From: an uncultured Cytophagales bacterium
Lineage (GTDB): Bacteria; Bacteroidota; Bacteroidia; Cytophagales; Thermonemataceae
Direction: 5' to 3'
DNA length: 64,000 nucleotides
NCBI GenBank assembly: GCA_938002655.1
Contig: CALLAC010000008.1
Span: 1 to 64,000, forward strand
The translations under genes and the position numbers were made by a program. Position 1 is the stretch's first letter; each line of letters begins with the position of its first letter. Below the pieces are notes generated by a model. The model saw only the letters and a program-made list of their open reading frames with translations. It was not told where the DNA came from and searched no databases. Below, one piece after another: positions 27,809 to 36,719 of this stretch.

Positions 27809-27885
27809 ATGTGCCGTTCAAACTCGCTGTCTATGCGTCAATGAAGATTTTTTATCTTCCGAAACTAAACCCATAAGGTCTTTAA

Positions 27886-28548
27886 AGACCCTACCAACCC
27901 AAAGATATTGTAGGAGGTGATTTTTACAGCGTTTTTGATAAAGGCGATAAAATTATCGTTGCCGCTGCCGACTGCACAGGACACGGCGTACCCGGTGCCT
28001 TGATAAGTATGCTCGGCGACTCCCTGCTCCGCTCCGTAATTGACTACAAAGAAGAACACCGCCCCGATTTAATCCTCAATTTTGTTCGTGATGGTGTAAG
28101 TAAAACCCTCCGACAAGGCGAAAATGATGGCAAAGATGGTATGGAAATGGGTGGCGTTGCCTACCACCCCGATAAAAAAATCCTTGAATACGCAGGCTCG
28201 CGTATGAACCTTGTCTATTTCCAAAATGGCGAAATGCACGAACTCAAAGCCGATAAAAATTTTATTGGCGGTTTTGATGCCGAAGCCTTCGAATTCTCCT
28301 TACAAACTATTTCTACACAAGAAAAAACAACTTTTTATTTGTTTTCAGATGGCTTCCAAGACCAATTCGGTGGTGAGCAAAACCGAAAAATTGGCTCCAA
28401 ACGCCTCAAAGAGTTACTTGCCGAGATACATCAAAAGTCAATGTACGAGCAAAAAGTGCTATTAGAGATTTTTCTCTACAAATGGATGAACCAACAAGCA
28501 GATAACCAACAAATGGATGATATTTTGGTGATGGGGATAAAAGTGTGA
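27886..28548 (+). pseudogene. Truncated SpoIIE-type PP2C phosphatase
   Basis: The frame opens after a stop at 27883-27885 and encodes an essentially complete SpoIIE-like PP2C catalytic core: DIVGGDFYSVF, AAADCTGHGVPGALIS, VAYHPDKKILEYAGSRMN, FYLFSDGFQDQFGGE and the terminal DDILVMGIKV. These motifs carry the metal-binding aspartates. The usual long N-terminal sensory part (TPR, GAF or 7TM in this phylum) is missing, and there is no ATG, GTG or TTG before the core; the first ATG (28000) lies after two metal-binding aspartates. The break coincides with a degenerate palindromic repeat. I read it as a 3' gene remnant whose coding sequence has not decayed much. Confidence 0.8.
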
Positions 28549-28587
28549 AAAAATTCTAAACAATTTCGATGAAATATTGGTTTAACG

Positions 28588-28614
28588 GTAAAATTTTGTA
28601 AAATAAAATTTTAC
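28588..28614. promoter_or_regulatory. AT-rich inverted repeat before the globin start
   Basis: GTAAAATTTT and AAAATTTTAC, 10-bp perfect arms with a 7-nt spacer. Placement immediately before the ATG would either hide the translation start in RNA or serve as an operator in DNA. Confidence 0.4.
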
Positions 28615-28618
28615 TTTT

Positions 28619-29029
28619 ATGACCGAACAACAATCCGACCTCATTAAAAACTCTTATGCCAAATTTTTGGCAAGAGCAATCAACAACGCAGGTATCTTGT
28701 ACGAAAACCTGTTTGAAATAGCTCCTGAAACGAAAAAAATATTTGAGAATACTTCAAACGAGAAGAAATCACAAATGTTTGTGGCTATTATTCGTAAAAT
28801 TGTGAAAGGTATCGATGAATGGGACACGGTACAGAAAGAGTTGGAAGAATTGGCTCAACAACATAAAAATTACAACCTACAACCTGAATACTTCCAACAC
28901 TTAGAAAATTCGCTCATCGTTACGCTCAAAAGCATTGCCGAAAAAGAATGGAATAACGATATAGAAGATGCTTGGAAGGCTTATTTTAAAAAGGTAGCCA
29001 ATGTAATTAAAGAAATATCTATTCAATAA
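28619..29029 (+). CDS. Single-domain globin-like protein
   Basis: 136 residues with a globin helix pattern: ILYENLFEIAPETKKIFENTS in the B-C-D region, KKSQMFVAIIRKIV for helix E, and LAQQHKNYNLQPEYFQHLENSLIVTL for helices F-G, where His82 is the likely proximal heme ligand. The C-terminal EDAWKAYFKKVANVIKEIS is helix H. It probably binds heme and O2 or NO; no reductase or signalling domain is attached. It is the only intact gene in the decayed segment. An AT-rich inverted repeat (28588-28614) ends 4 nt before the ATG. Confidence 0.75.
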   Translation: MTEQQSDLIKNSYAKFLARAINNAGILYENLFEIAPETKKIFENTSNEKKSQMFVAIIRKIVKGIDEWDTVQKELEELAQQHKNYNLQPEYFQHLENSLIVTLKSIAEKEWNNDIEDAWKAYFKKVANVIKEISIQ

Positions 29030-29166
29030 AAATTTGAAAATCAGTTTTTTGAGCGTATAATTTACATAAATAGTCGTCCCTGAAAAAGCACACAAGTATT
29101 TTATTTTCAGTTTTTTACATTTTAAAAAATGCCACAAAAAGCACATTATTTTGCAAGGAAATTACA

Positions 29167-29203
29167 TTCCAAAAACCTTATAGGTTTGGTATTGAGTTTT
29201 GCA
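29167..29203 (+). repeat. 37-bp direct repeat, copy 2
   Basis: Identical to 27772-27808 over 37 bp, with both flanks different. Together the copies bracket the phosphatase remnant and the globin gene (1.36 kb). The rest of the 29030-29290 gap shows no gene. Confidence 0.9.
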
Positions 29204-29292
29204 TGACCCAATATTTCGGGAAATACGCCAAAAAACAGAACACAAGCCAAAAAATATTTTTCTCTGTTCCGAATTTTCTTTTGGAAAACTAA

Positions 29293-29939
29293 ATTACGGA
29301 TTTGGAAAATCAAATCAATTTTTATGTGGTAGAACACTTCAGAAAATTGCTCGTTCTCGTAATTTTCTAGGAAATCCTATGCCTGTTGTACGTGTACCCG
29401 TGCAGATGCTTCGCTTGCGTCCTGATGTACGTATGGCAGAAAGAGAGCTAAAAGCGGCTCGTTTTGGTGTACGTTCAGCACAAGCCACCTTTTTACCCTC
29501 TCTGACCCTTGATGCTTATGCAGGATTTCATTCATTCCGAAGGGATGTTTTGTTTAACCCTGTTTCTTTGGCTTTTGGTTTATTGGCAGGTTTAGTAGCT
29601 CCTATTTTTCAGAACAATACTCTAAAAGTCAATTATAAAATAAGTGTAGCTCGGAATTATGAGGCTTACTTTGAGTATCAAAAAACGCTCTTGCGAGCTT
29701 TTCAGGAAATTCAAACTTTTCAGAAAATTCTTTTCAATCTGCAATTAGTGTATGATTTACGAAACAAAGAGGTAGAGGAATTACAGAAAGCTATTGTCAC
29801 GTATCAGGATTTGTTTAAGACAGGTTTTGCGAATTATTTGGAAGTAATTACAACACGAAAGACTGTGTTGGAGGCAGAAATAGATTTGTTTGAGATTCGC
29901 CTGCATCAATTTCAGTATGCTATTGCTTTATATAAATAA
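29293..29939 (+). pseudogene. TolC/NodT-family outer-membrane efflux protein, 5'-truncated and frameshifted
   Basis: The long frame reads GRTLQKIARSRNFLGNPMPVVRVPVQMLRLRPDVRMAERELKAARFGVRSAQATFLPSLTLDAYAGF and on to the end, the C-terminal half of an RND-efflux outer-membrane channel. The expected preceding residues (ITDLENQINFYV) occur in another frame at 29293-29328, so a one-base loss near 29328 breaks the gene. Everything before ITDLENQ (the N-terminal half and signal peptide) is absent. No membrane-fusion or RND pump gene is beside it. Confidence 0.85.
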
Positions 29940-30042
29940 AGCATTGGGGGGCAGTTGGCAATAAAAAATTTGTGCTTTCTCAAACCTTCTTTTTTCCGAA
30001 AATGTTTATCTTTGTACAAATGCTATACACCTCATTTTTAGT

Positions 30043-30555
30043 ATGGAAACTACTATTTTACACATACCCGAAACCTTGGGTTTTACTGATGATGAATTCT
30101 TTGAGTTTTGCAGGCAAAACGACCATCTGAAGTTTGAACGCACTGCCTAAGGCGATATAATTGTCATAGCACTTACGGGCGGAAAAACGGGTAGAGCAAA
30201 TGCTAAAATTTTGTTTGAAATAGGGTTGTGAAATAGAAACGTACAATTTGGCTCCATTACACGTTTTCGTTTGGCTGATACCTCTATCAAGTTGCCTGAT
30301 GTGGCAGTAGTGGAGCGAAGTCGTTGGGAGGCATTGGGCGAAGCAGAAAAAGAAAAGTTTGTACCACTTTGCCCTGATTTTGTGATAGAAATTAAATCTG
30401 ATACGGATAGGCTCAAAGATTTACAAGAGCAAAAGATTTATATGTATACACAAACCCCCCAAGAGCCTGAAATAATTGAAGGTTTTGAAAGAAAAAGCCT
30501 AATTGTAAAAGATATTTTACCGAATTTGGTTGTAGATTTGAGCATTTTGTTATAA
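30043..30555 (+). pseudogene. Uma2-family (DUF820) endonuclease-fold protein, inactivated
   Basis: From ATG 30043 the frame reads METTILHIPETLGFTDDEFFEFC and continues in one frame through two stops, TAA at 30148 and TGA at 30229 (the latter where family members have Trp in GLWN). It then gives the restriction-endonuclease-like core LPDVAVVERSRWEAL, FVPLCPDFVIEIKS and LQEQKIYMY. The end is shortened around TQTPQEPEI. Uma2 proteins are multi-copy and of unclear role in Bacteroidota and cyanobacteria. Confidence 0.85.
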
Positions 30556-30597
30556 TTGCTTTGCGATGTTTTTGTATTTCAATTCAAAATTACTACA

Positions 30598-31485
30598 ATG
30601 ATAGAACTGCCTGTTGTAACTTCTGAAAAAGAACATAAAACGAAAAAACCACATTGGCTACGTGTAAAACTACCCGTAGGGCACGAATACGCCAAAGTAA
30701 GAAAACTCGTAGATACTTACAAACTGCATACGATTTGTCAGAGTGGCAACTGCCCTAATATGGGCGAATGTTGGGGAGCAGGTACAGCAACCTTTATGAT
30801 TTTAGGAAATGTTTGTACGCGTAGCTGTACATTTTGTGCAGTGGCTACGGGCAAACCTACCGAATATGATACCGACGAACCTCGTAGAGTAGCAGAGGCA
30901 ATTAAACTTATGGGTGTAAAGCATGCTGTTATCACTTCGGTGAATAGAGATGAACTGAAAGACCGAGGAGCGGCTATTTGGCACCAAACCGTACGGCTTG
31001 TCAAAGAGTTGTGTCCTGAAACTACTATTGAAACTCTTATCCCTGATGTAAAAGGCAATTGGGAGGCTCTCTACACAATGATTTCCGCAGGGCAGGAGGT
31101 AGTTTCGCATAATATAGAAACTGTGAAGCGTTTGTATCGTAGGGTGCGTCCCCAAGCCAAATATGAACGCAGTTTAGAGCAAATTCGCCGAACCAAAGAA
31201 TTTGGCAAACGTACTAAATCAGGTATAATGTTGGGCTTGGGTGAAACTCGCGATGAGGTTTATGAAGCAATGGACGATTTGGTAGCCAATGGATTGGATA
31301 TTCTTACGCTGGGTCAGTACTTACAACCTACTAAAATGCACTTGGAGGTAGTTGAATACATTCCCCCCGATTTGTTTGAGCATTACAAAGAAGAGGGCTT
31401 GAAAAGAGGCTTAAAGTACGTAGAGGCGGGTCCTTTGGTGCGTTCTTCTTACCATGCTGAAAGGCACGTAAATGTTCCGATTTGA
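30598..31485 (+). CDS. lipA: Lipoyl synthase
   Basis: Radical-SAM enzyme inserting two sulfurs into octanoyl-protein to form the lipoyl cofactor of 2-oxoacid dehydrogenases and GcvH. 295 residues. Auxiliary cluster cysteines C47, C52 and C58 lie in [12 protein letters not shown]; the radical-SAM cysteines C73, C77 and C80 in CTRSCTFC; and the C-terminal RSSYHAE motif supplies the serine ligand. The start at 30598 (MIELPVV) is preferred over a 14-codon upstream extension. lipB is not adjacent. Confidence 0.97.
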   Translation: MIELPVVTSEKEHKTKKPHWLRVKLPVGHEYAKVRKLVDTYKLHTICQSGNCPNMGECWGAGTATFMILGNVCTRSCTFCAVATGKPTEYDTDEPRRVAEAIKLMGVKHAVITSVNRDELKDRGAAIWHQTVRLVKELCPETTIETLIPDVKGNWEALYTMISAGQEVVSHNIETVKRLYRRVRPQAKYERSLEQIRRTKEFGKRTKSGIMLGLGETRDEVYEAMDDLVANGLDILTLGQYLQPTKMHLEVVEYIPPDLFEHYKEEGLKRGLKYVEAGPLVRSSYHAERHVNVPI

Positions 31486-31514
31486 TTATTTCTTACACCT
31501 AAAACCTTAATTCT

Positions 31515-31706
31515 ATGGAACAGCAAGTCTTACAAATTGAAATTCTACCCAATGGACCTGCGGTGGTCTATGGTACTTGCACAATAAAAGTAGGTGGAGA
31601 AGTGCAAAAAATTGAAAAAGAGAAAACTTTTCTTTGTCGTTGTGGAGTTTCGAAAAAAAAGCCGTACTGCGATGGCTCGCATAAAAAAGTAGGCTTTCAA
31701 GGTTAA
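31515..31706 (+). CDS. CDGSH iron-sulfur domain protein
   Basis: 63 residues. The C-terminal half is a CDGSH 2Fe-2S site, CRCGVSKKKPYCDGSH, with ligands C41, C43, C52 and H56. The N-terminal half is a short beta segment (IEILPNGPAVVYGTCTIKV). Stand-alone proteins of this size bind a redox-active, labile cluster; the partner is unknown. It lies 29 bp after lipA, itself an iron-sulfur enzyme, and may share its transcript. Confidence 0.9.
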   Translation: MEQQVLQIEILPNGPAVVYGTCTIKVGGEVQKIEKEKTFLCRCGVSKKKPYCDGSHKKVGFQG

Positions 31707-31744
31707 AAGTCTGAATTATTGAAAAATAATTCGGGAAAAATTTT

Positions 31745-31772
31745 TTTGTTCTAAAATCTTTTCCTAAATTTG
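31745..31772 (+). promoter_or_regulatory. Promoter of the ribosomal protein operon
   Basis: TTTG (31745-31748), 16-bp spacer, TAAATTTG (31765-31772). The -7 box is an exact match; the spacer is slightly short. It lies 62 bp before rplC, directly in front of the leader hairpin. Confidence 0.6.
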
Positions 31773-31775
31773 CAG

Positions 31776-31803
31776 TCCCTTACGGAAACCCTATCGTAAG
31801 GGA
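31776..31803 (+). promoter_or_regulatory. Leader hairpin of the rplC operon
   Basis: A 9-bp perfect stem (TCCCTTACG / CGTAAGGGA) with a 10-nt loop beginning within about 4 nt of the predicted transcript start. It has no following T-run of terminator type before rplC. It may be an r-protein autoregulatory site or a 5' stabiliser. Confidence 0.55.
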
Positions 31804-31834
31804 TTGATTTTTTGAAATTTAAGCGAAAAATACA

Positions 31835-32455
31835 ATGTCTGGTCTTATTGGAAAAAAAATCGGAATGACTAGCTTTTTCAGTGCCGATGGACAGCTTGTC
31901 GGATGCACGGTAATAGAGGCTGGTCCTTGCGTAGTTACGCAAGTGAAGACGAAGGAAAAAGACGGTTATGAAGCAGTACAGCTTGGCTTTGGTGAAGCAA
32001 AAGAAAAAAATACACCAATGCCTTTGCTCGGACACTTCAAGAAAGCGGGTACAACCCCGAAACGTAAATTAGTGGAGTTCAAAGGTTTTGAAAAAAAACT
32101 GCAACTTGGTGAAACCCTTTCTGTACAAGATGTCTTTGCAGAAGGTGATTTGGTTGATGTAGTAGGAACTTCCAAAGGTAAAGGTTTTCAAGGAGTTGTA
32201 AAAAGGCACGGATTCAGTGGGGTAGGTGGGCAAACCCACGGACAACACAACCGCCAACGCCACCCCGGTTCAATGGGTCCTGGCTCTACACCTGGGCACG
32301 TTTTCAAGGGTCGTCGTATGGCAGGTAGAACAGGCAACGAACGCGTAAAAGTGCAAAACCTCAAAGTTTTGAAAGTTATTCCTGAAAAGAATCTCATTGT
32401 CGTAAAAGGTTCAGTACCCGGTGCGATAAACTCTTTTGTTATCATTGAAAAATAA
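31835..32455 (+). CDS. rplC: 50S ribosomal protein L3
   Basis: 206 residues, with the L3 start [19 protein letters not shown] and the conserved loop [45 protein letters not shown] that reaches the peptidyl transferase centre. It is the first gene of the operon; rpsJ, which usually precedes it, is absent here. Confidence 0.98.
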   Translation: MSGLIGKKIGMTSFFSADGQLVGCTVIEAGPCVVTQVKTKEKDGYEAVQLGFGEAKEKNTPMPLLGHFKKAGTTPKRKLVEFKGFEKKLQLGETLSVQDVFAEGDLVDVVGTSKGKGFQGVVKRHGFSGVGGQTHGQHNRQRHPGSMGPGSTPGHVFKGRRMAGRTGNERVKVQNLKVLKVIPEKNLIVVKGSVPGAINSFVIIEK

Positions 32456-32466
32456 TTCTTACAGCG

Positions 32467-33099
32467 ATGCAATTACCCGTTTTGAATATACAAGGCACAG
32501 AAACAGGCAGGTCTATTAACCTGCCCGATGAGATTTTTGCGATTGAGCCTAATCAGCACGTTGTGTATTTAGATGTAAAACACTATTTGGCGGCACAGCG
32601 TCAGGGAACGCACAAATCCAAAGAAAGAAACGAAGTGCACGGTTCTACCCGCAAACTTCATCGTCAAAAAGGTACAGGTGGCTCTCGTAAAGGTAGTATC
32701 AAGAACCCTCTGTTCCGCCATGGAGGACGCATCTTTGGCCCCAGACCTCGCGATTACGACTTCAAACTCAATAAAAAAATCAAAATCTTGGCTCGCAAGT
32801 CGGCTCTTACCTATAAAGCCCAAGAAAATGCTATCAGAGTACTAGAAAATTTCAACTTCGAAAAGCCTAAAACCAAAGATTATCTGGCAATTCTTGAAAA
32901 ATTAGCTGTTCAAGACAAAAAAACGCTTCTTGTGCTACCCGAACACACTCCCAATGTGTATCTTTCGGGCAGAAATTTACCCAAAGCAAATACCATTGTA
33001 GCTTCTGACCTTAATACTTATGCAGTAATGAATGCTGACGTAGTAATTTTGTGTGAAGGAGCAGTTGCCAAAATCCAAGAAATTTTAGTAAAAGAATAA
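32467..33099 (+). CDS. rplD: 50S ribosomal protein L4
   Basis: 210 residues. The extended loop TRKLHRQKGTGGSRKGSIKNPLFRHGGRIFGPRPRDY is the tunnel-lining arm of L4. In E. coli L4 is the autogenous repressor of the S10 operon; whether it acts on the leader hairpin here is untested. Lies 11 bp after rplC. Confidence 0.98.
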   Translation: MQLPVLNIQGTETGRSINLPDEIFAIEPNQHVVYLDVKHYLAAQRQGTHKSKERNEVHGSTRKLHRQKGTGGSRKGSIKNPLFRHGGRIFGPRPRDYDFKLNKKIKILARKSALTYKAQENAIRVLENFNFEKPKTKDYLAILEKLAVQDKKTLLVLPEHTPNVYLSGRNLPKANTIVASDLNTYAVMNADVVILCEGAVAKIQEILVKE

Positions 33100-33104
33100 A
33101 GATT

Positions 33105-33395
33105 ATGAAGACAATACTTAAAAAGGCAGTAATTAGTGAAAAAGCCGCAGGGCTTCACGATAAGGGCATTTACACTTTTATTGTGGATAAAAAAGCCAAT
33201 AAAGTGGAAATCAAAAATGAAATAGAAAGAATATACGGCGTAACCGTAGAAAGTGTAAATACTTTGCGTTCTGCAGGAAAGCCCAAAGTACGTTATACGA
33301 AAACCAATGTTTTATCTGGTAGAACAAAGCCCTACAAAAAAGCCCTTGTACGCATAGCAGAAGGCGATTTCATAGATGTGTACGCAAATAACTAA
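33105..33395 (+). CDS. rplW: 50S ribosomal protein L23
   Basis: 96 residues with ISEKAAGLHDKGIYTFIVDKKANKVEIKNEIERIYGVTVESVNTL and the GRTKPYKKALV loop. L23 sits at the tunnel exit and docks trigger factor and SRP. Lies 5 bp after rplD. Confidence 0.97.
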   Translation: MKTILKKAVISEKAAGLHDKGIYTFIVDKKANKVEIKNEIERIYGVTVESVNTLRSAGKPKVRYTKTNVLSGRTKPYKKALVRIAEGDFIDVYANN

Positions 33396-33454
33396 CGTAC
33401 CCTGCTGAAAATTTTATTAAACTTATAGTGCTTCACTGAAAAAGAAGAAACAAA

Positions 33455-34279
33455 ATGGCTGTAAAAAAACTAAAACCCGTAACCCCTGGGCAACGTTTTA
33501 GAATAGCTCCTGTTTTTACGGAAATAACCAAAACCAAGCCCGAAAAATCCTTGCTTGCTCCCCTGAAAAAAACAGGTGGTCGCAACAATCAAGGGAAAAT
33601 GACTATGCGTTATATCGGTGGCGGACACAAAAGACGCTATCGTATTATTGATTTCAAACGCGATAAATTTGATGTGCCTGCACAAGTGCTTAGCATAGAA
33701 TACGACCCTAATCGTACTGCATACATCGCTTTGGTACAATACGAAGACGGTGAAAAACGCTATATCATTGCCCCCGAAGGTTTAAAAGTTGGTATGACTG
33801 TCAAATCAGGGAAAAATGTAGCCCCTGATTTGGGAAACGCATTACCTTTAGGGGCTATGCCACTGGGTACAATTGTGCATAACATTGAGTTCAAACCAGG
33901 AAAAGGTGGTGGCTTGGCTCGTAGTGCAGGAACTTATGCCCAAATACTTGCCAAAGATGAAAAATACGTTACGCTCAAATTGCCTTCGGGTGAAATGCGT
34001 ATGGTGCTTGCCGCTTGTATGGCTACGGTGGGCAAGGTTTCTAATGCCGACCATATGAACGAGCAAATTGGTAAGGCAGGTAGAAATCGTTGGTTGGGTA
34101 TCAGACCTCGTACGCGTGGGGTAGCGATGAACCCCGTGGATCACCCCATGGGTGGTGGTGAAGGTAGAGCTTCAGGCGGGCACCCTCGCTCTCGTAAAGG
34201 TTTGCTTGCCAAAGGTAAGAAAACTCGTAACAAGAAAAAGTATTCCACTCGTTTAATTATCAGCAGACGTAAAAAATAA
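33455..34279 (+). CDS. rplB: 50S ribosomal protein L2
   Basis: 274 residues. Conserved [26 protein letters not shown], the C-terminal [33 protein letters not shown] (with the histidine associated with peptidyl transfer) and a basic tail. A 59-bp gap after rplW is the largest in the first half of the operon, but no promoter is evident in it. Confidence 0.98.
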   Translation: MAVKKLKPVTPGQRFRIAPVFTEITKTKPEKSLLAPLKKTGGRNNQGKMTMRYIGGGHKRRYRIIDFKRDKFDVPAQVLSIEYDPNRTAYIALVQYEDGEKRYIIAPEGLKVGMTVKSGKNVAPDLGNALPLGAMPLGTIVHNIEFKPGKGGGLARSAGTYAQILAKDEKYVTLKLPSGEMRMVLAACMATVGKVSNADHMNEQIGKAGRNRWLGIRPRTRGVAMNPVDHPMGGGEGRASGGHPRSRKGLLAKGKKTRNKKKYSTRLIISRRKK

Positions 34280-34287
34280 CAAGTAGC

Positions 34288-34566
34288 ATGGGACGCTCAC
34301 TGAAAAAAGGACCTTACGTAGATTTCAGACTTACCAAGAAAGTCTTAGACATGGAAAAGTCGGGCAAAAAATCAGTTATCAAGACTTGGTCGCGTCGTTC
34401 TACCATTTCTCCCGATTTCGTAGGACACACCTTTGCAGTACATAACGGAAACAAATTTATCCCCGTGTATGTAACCGAACAAATGGTAGGTCATAAACTT
34501 GGTGAATTTGCCCCTACACGTACTTTTCGCGGACACGCCGCCAAAAAAGATAAAGGTAAAAAGTAA
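34288..34566 (+). CDS. rpsS: 30S ribosomal protein S19
   Basis: 92 residues, [42 protein letters not shown] and [18 protein letters not shown]. Binds 16S rRNA in the head with S13. Confidence 0.98.
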   Translation: MGRSLKKGPYVDFRLTKKVLDMEKSGKKSVIKTWSRRSTISPDFVGHTFAVHNGNKFIPVYVTEQMVGHKLGEFAPTRTFRGHAAKKDKGKK

Positions 34567-34614
34567 CGTATGGAAGGGAGGATACTCCGAAAAACCTCTT
34601 AAACACAACAAAGT

Positions 34615-34998
34615 ATGGAAGCAGTCGCTAAACTTAGAAATGTGCCCACTTCGCCCCGCAAAATGAAACTTGTAGTGGATTTAATCCGTGGTATGGAAGT
34701 AGGGCAAGCCCTGAATGTACTCAAATATCAGCCTAATCATGCCGCCCGTAAACTCGAAAAACTCTTACTCTCGGCAGTGGCAAATTGGCAACAGCACAAC
34801 CCCAACACTAGATTGGAAGATGCTGATTTGTTCGTAAAAACAATTTTCGTAGGACACGGCAGAATGCTCAAACGTCTTCGCCCTGCTCCACAAGGCAGAG
34901 CTCATCGTATTCGTAAGCGTTCTAACCACGTAACCGTCATTATTGATGATAGAAACGCATTGCTTGCTCCTTCTCTTGATAAACTCGTAAATGAATAA
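34615..34998 (+). CDS. rplV: 50S ribosomal protein L22
   Basis: 127 residues, with [19 protein letters not shown] at the start and the tunnel-lining beta hairpin [31 protein letters not shown] near the end, the site of macrolide-resistance changes in other bacteria. No alteration is obvious here. Confidence 0.97.
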   Translation: MEAVAKLRNVPTSPRKMKLVVDLIRGMEVGQALNVLKYQPNHAARKLEKLLLSAVANWQQHNPNTRLEDADLFVKTIFVGHGRMLKRLRPAPQGRAHRIRKRSNHVTVIIDDRNALLAPSLDKLVNE

Positions 34999-35003
34999 AT
35001 ACA

Positions 35004-35735
35004 ATGGGACAAAAAACGCATCCGATAGGTTTCAGATTGGGTATTACCAAAGCTTGGGAATCCAATTGGTTCGGTGGAAAAGACTTTCCTGAAAAGTTAA
35101 TAGAAGATGAAAAAATCAGAAAATACATTGAAGCACGTATTCCCAAAGGTGGTATCTCTCGTATCCTGATTGAACGAACCCTGAAACGCATTACACTCAC
35201 TATCCAAACGGCTCGTCCTGGTGTGGTAATTGGTAAAGGTGGAAATGAGGTAGATAAAATCAAAGAAGAACTCAAAAAGCTCACGGGTAAAGATATTCAA
35301 ATCAATATTTTTGAAATCGAACGCCCTGAAAAAGATGCCCGCTTAGTAGCTGATGCAATTGCTCAGCAAATCAGAGCTCGTGTTTCGTATCGTAGAGCTA
35401 TGAAACAAGCCATAGCCGCCGCTATGCGTGTAGGGGTAGAAGGTATCAAGGTGAAAGTTTCAGGTCGTTTGGGGGGGGCAGATATGGCTCGTTCCGAGCA
35501 ATATAAAGAAGGTCGTATCCCTTTGCATACTTTGCGTGCCGATATTGATTATGCATTGGCAGAAGCAGATACTGTATATGGCAAAATTGGTGTAAAAGTT
35601 TGGATTTTCAAAGGCGAAATCTATGGAAAACCTAATCTGTATCCTGGGCTTTCAGAAGAAGTTTCTTCTCTGAAAGAAAGTCGCAGAAAAGGCAGTAGCG
35701 GTGGAGGAAAGAAAAGAAGAAGAAAAGAAAAGTAA
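35004..35735 (+). CDS. rpsC: 30S ribosomal protein S3
   Basis: 243 residues: [23 protein letters not shown], the KH domain around [25 protein letters not shown], and [29 protein letters not shown]. The Lys/Arg-rich tail ([18 protein letters not shown]) extends beyond the conserved core. Confidence 0.98.
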   Translation: MGQKTHPIGFRLGITKAWESNWFGGKDFPEKLIEDEKIRKYIEARIPKGGISRILIERTLKRITLTIQTARPGVVIGKGGNEVDKIKEELKKLTGKDIQINIFEIERPEKDARLVADAIAQQIRARVSYRRAMKQAIAAAMRVGVEGIKVKVSGRLGGADMARSEQYKEGRIPLHTLRADIDYALAEADTVYGKIGVKVWIFKGEIYGKPNLYPGLSEEVSSLKESRRKGSSGGGKKRRRKEK

Positions 35736-35809
35736 GCCTTCTGCTCAATTCTTGATGGGGCAAAGAAGGGCTTTTGCGTTATGTATTTATCTATTAAACG
35801 AAAAGAGCA

Positions 35810-36232
35810 ATGTTACAACCCAAAAAAACTAAATACAGAAAACAGCAAAAGGGACGTGTGAAAGGCATTGCAACACGTGGTGCAGAAATTGCTTTTGGCT
35901 CTTTTGCTATCAAATCTTTGGAAGCGGCTTGGATTACAGCCCGCCAAATTGAAGCGGCTCGTATTTCAATGACACGCGAAATGAAACGTGAAGGACAAGT
36001 TTGGATACGCATATTCCCTGACAAACCCATAACCAAAAAACCTGCCGAAGTGCGTATGGGTAAAGGAAAAGGGGCTCCCGAATATTGGGTAGCTTGTGTA
36101 AAACCAGGTACGATTCTTTTTGAGGTTGCAGGCGTCAAACAAGAGGTTGCCCAAGAGGCTCTTAGGCTTGCCGCTCAAAAATTACCTGTAAAAACCAAAT
36201 TTGTTGTGCGTAGAGATTATGTTGAATCTTAA
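35810..36232 (+). CDS. rplP: 50S ribosomal protein L16
   Basis: 140 residues: [28 protein letters not shown]-type helix [53 protein letters not shown]. It is preceded by the second-largest gap in the operon (74 bp after rpsC). Confidence 0.98.
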   Translation: MLQPKKTKYRKQQKGRVKGIATRGAEIAFGSFAIKSLEAAWITARQIEAARISMTREMKREGQVWIRIFPDKPITKKPAEVRMGKGKGAPEYWVACVKPGTILFEVAGVKQEVAQEALRLAAQKLPVKTKFVVRRDYVES

Positions 36233-36245
36233 TGCTTATGGTGTT

Positions 36246-36440
36246 ATGAAAGCAGCGGAACTAAAAAAACTCTCTTTGGAAGAGTTGAAAGAAAAGTTGG
36301 CAGAAGAAAGAGATGCTCTCTTGAAACTGAAAATGGCTCACGCTATCGCTCCCATAGAAAACCCTATGCGTTTGCGTGAAGCTCGTAAAGTTGTAGCTCG
36401 TATTCAGACGGTTATCAGACAGAAAGAACTCGGAAAATAA
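36246..36440 (+). CDS. rpmC: 50S ribosomal protein L29
   Basis: 64 residues from the ATG at 36246 ([18 protein letters not shown]), a two-helix protein ending [14 protein letters not shown]. Upstream in-frame ATGs overlap the rplP end and are not family-like. Confidence 0.95.
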   Translation: MKAAELKKLSLEELKEKLAEERDALLKLKMAHAIAPIENPMRLREARKVVARIQTVIRQKELGK

Positions 36441-36447
36441 GAAAATT

Positions 36448-36717
36448 ATGGAACAGACTGCCGTTGAACGAAATGCCCGTAAAGAAAAAGTTGGCAAAGT
36501 AGTTAGCAATAAAATGCAAAAATCCATCGTAGTTGCCGTAGAGCGTAGAGTGAAGCACCCTATTTATGGTAAGTTTATGAAAAAAACTACCAAATTCATG
36601 GCTCACGATGAAAAGAATGAGTGCAATATCGGCGATGTGGTCAGAATTATGGAAACTAGACCACTTAGCAAACGCAAACGTTGGAGACTAGTTGAAATCA
36701 TTGAAAAAGCCAAGTAA
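36448..36717 (+). CDS. rpsQ: 30S ribosomal protein S17
   Basis: 89 residues: [73 protein letters not shown], a complete S17 OB fold. Seven bp after rpmC. Confidence 0.97.
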   Translation: MEQTAVERNARKEKVGKVVSNKMQKSIVVAVERRVKHPIYGKFMKKTTKFMAHDEKNECNIGDVVRIMETRPLSKRKRWRLVEIIEKAK

Positions 36718-36719
36718 TT

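Larger units (their letters stand above)
27312..27885. other. 574-bp non-coding stretch upstream of sprA
   Basis: No convincing open frame on either strand. It holds two perfect palindromes (27716-27750, 27759-27792), the first copy of a 37-bp direct repeat (27772-27808), an imperfect palindrome near 27866-27895 and a spaced 9-bp inverted repeat (27511-27519 / 27565-27573). The half next to sprA presumably carries its promoter, but I find no full TTTG/TAnnTTTG match there. Confidence 0.6.

Noticed and set aside
29030-29290. Possible small RNA or gene in the globin-TolC gap
   Set aside because: Only AT-rich sequence and the repeat copy are visible; no stable GC stem or conserved motif.
29199-29292. 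N-terminal part of the open frame in front of the TolC remnant
   Set aside because: Not TolC-like; the frame is open by chance, and the real TolC sequence at 29293-29328 is in another frame.
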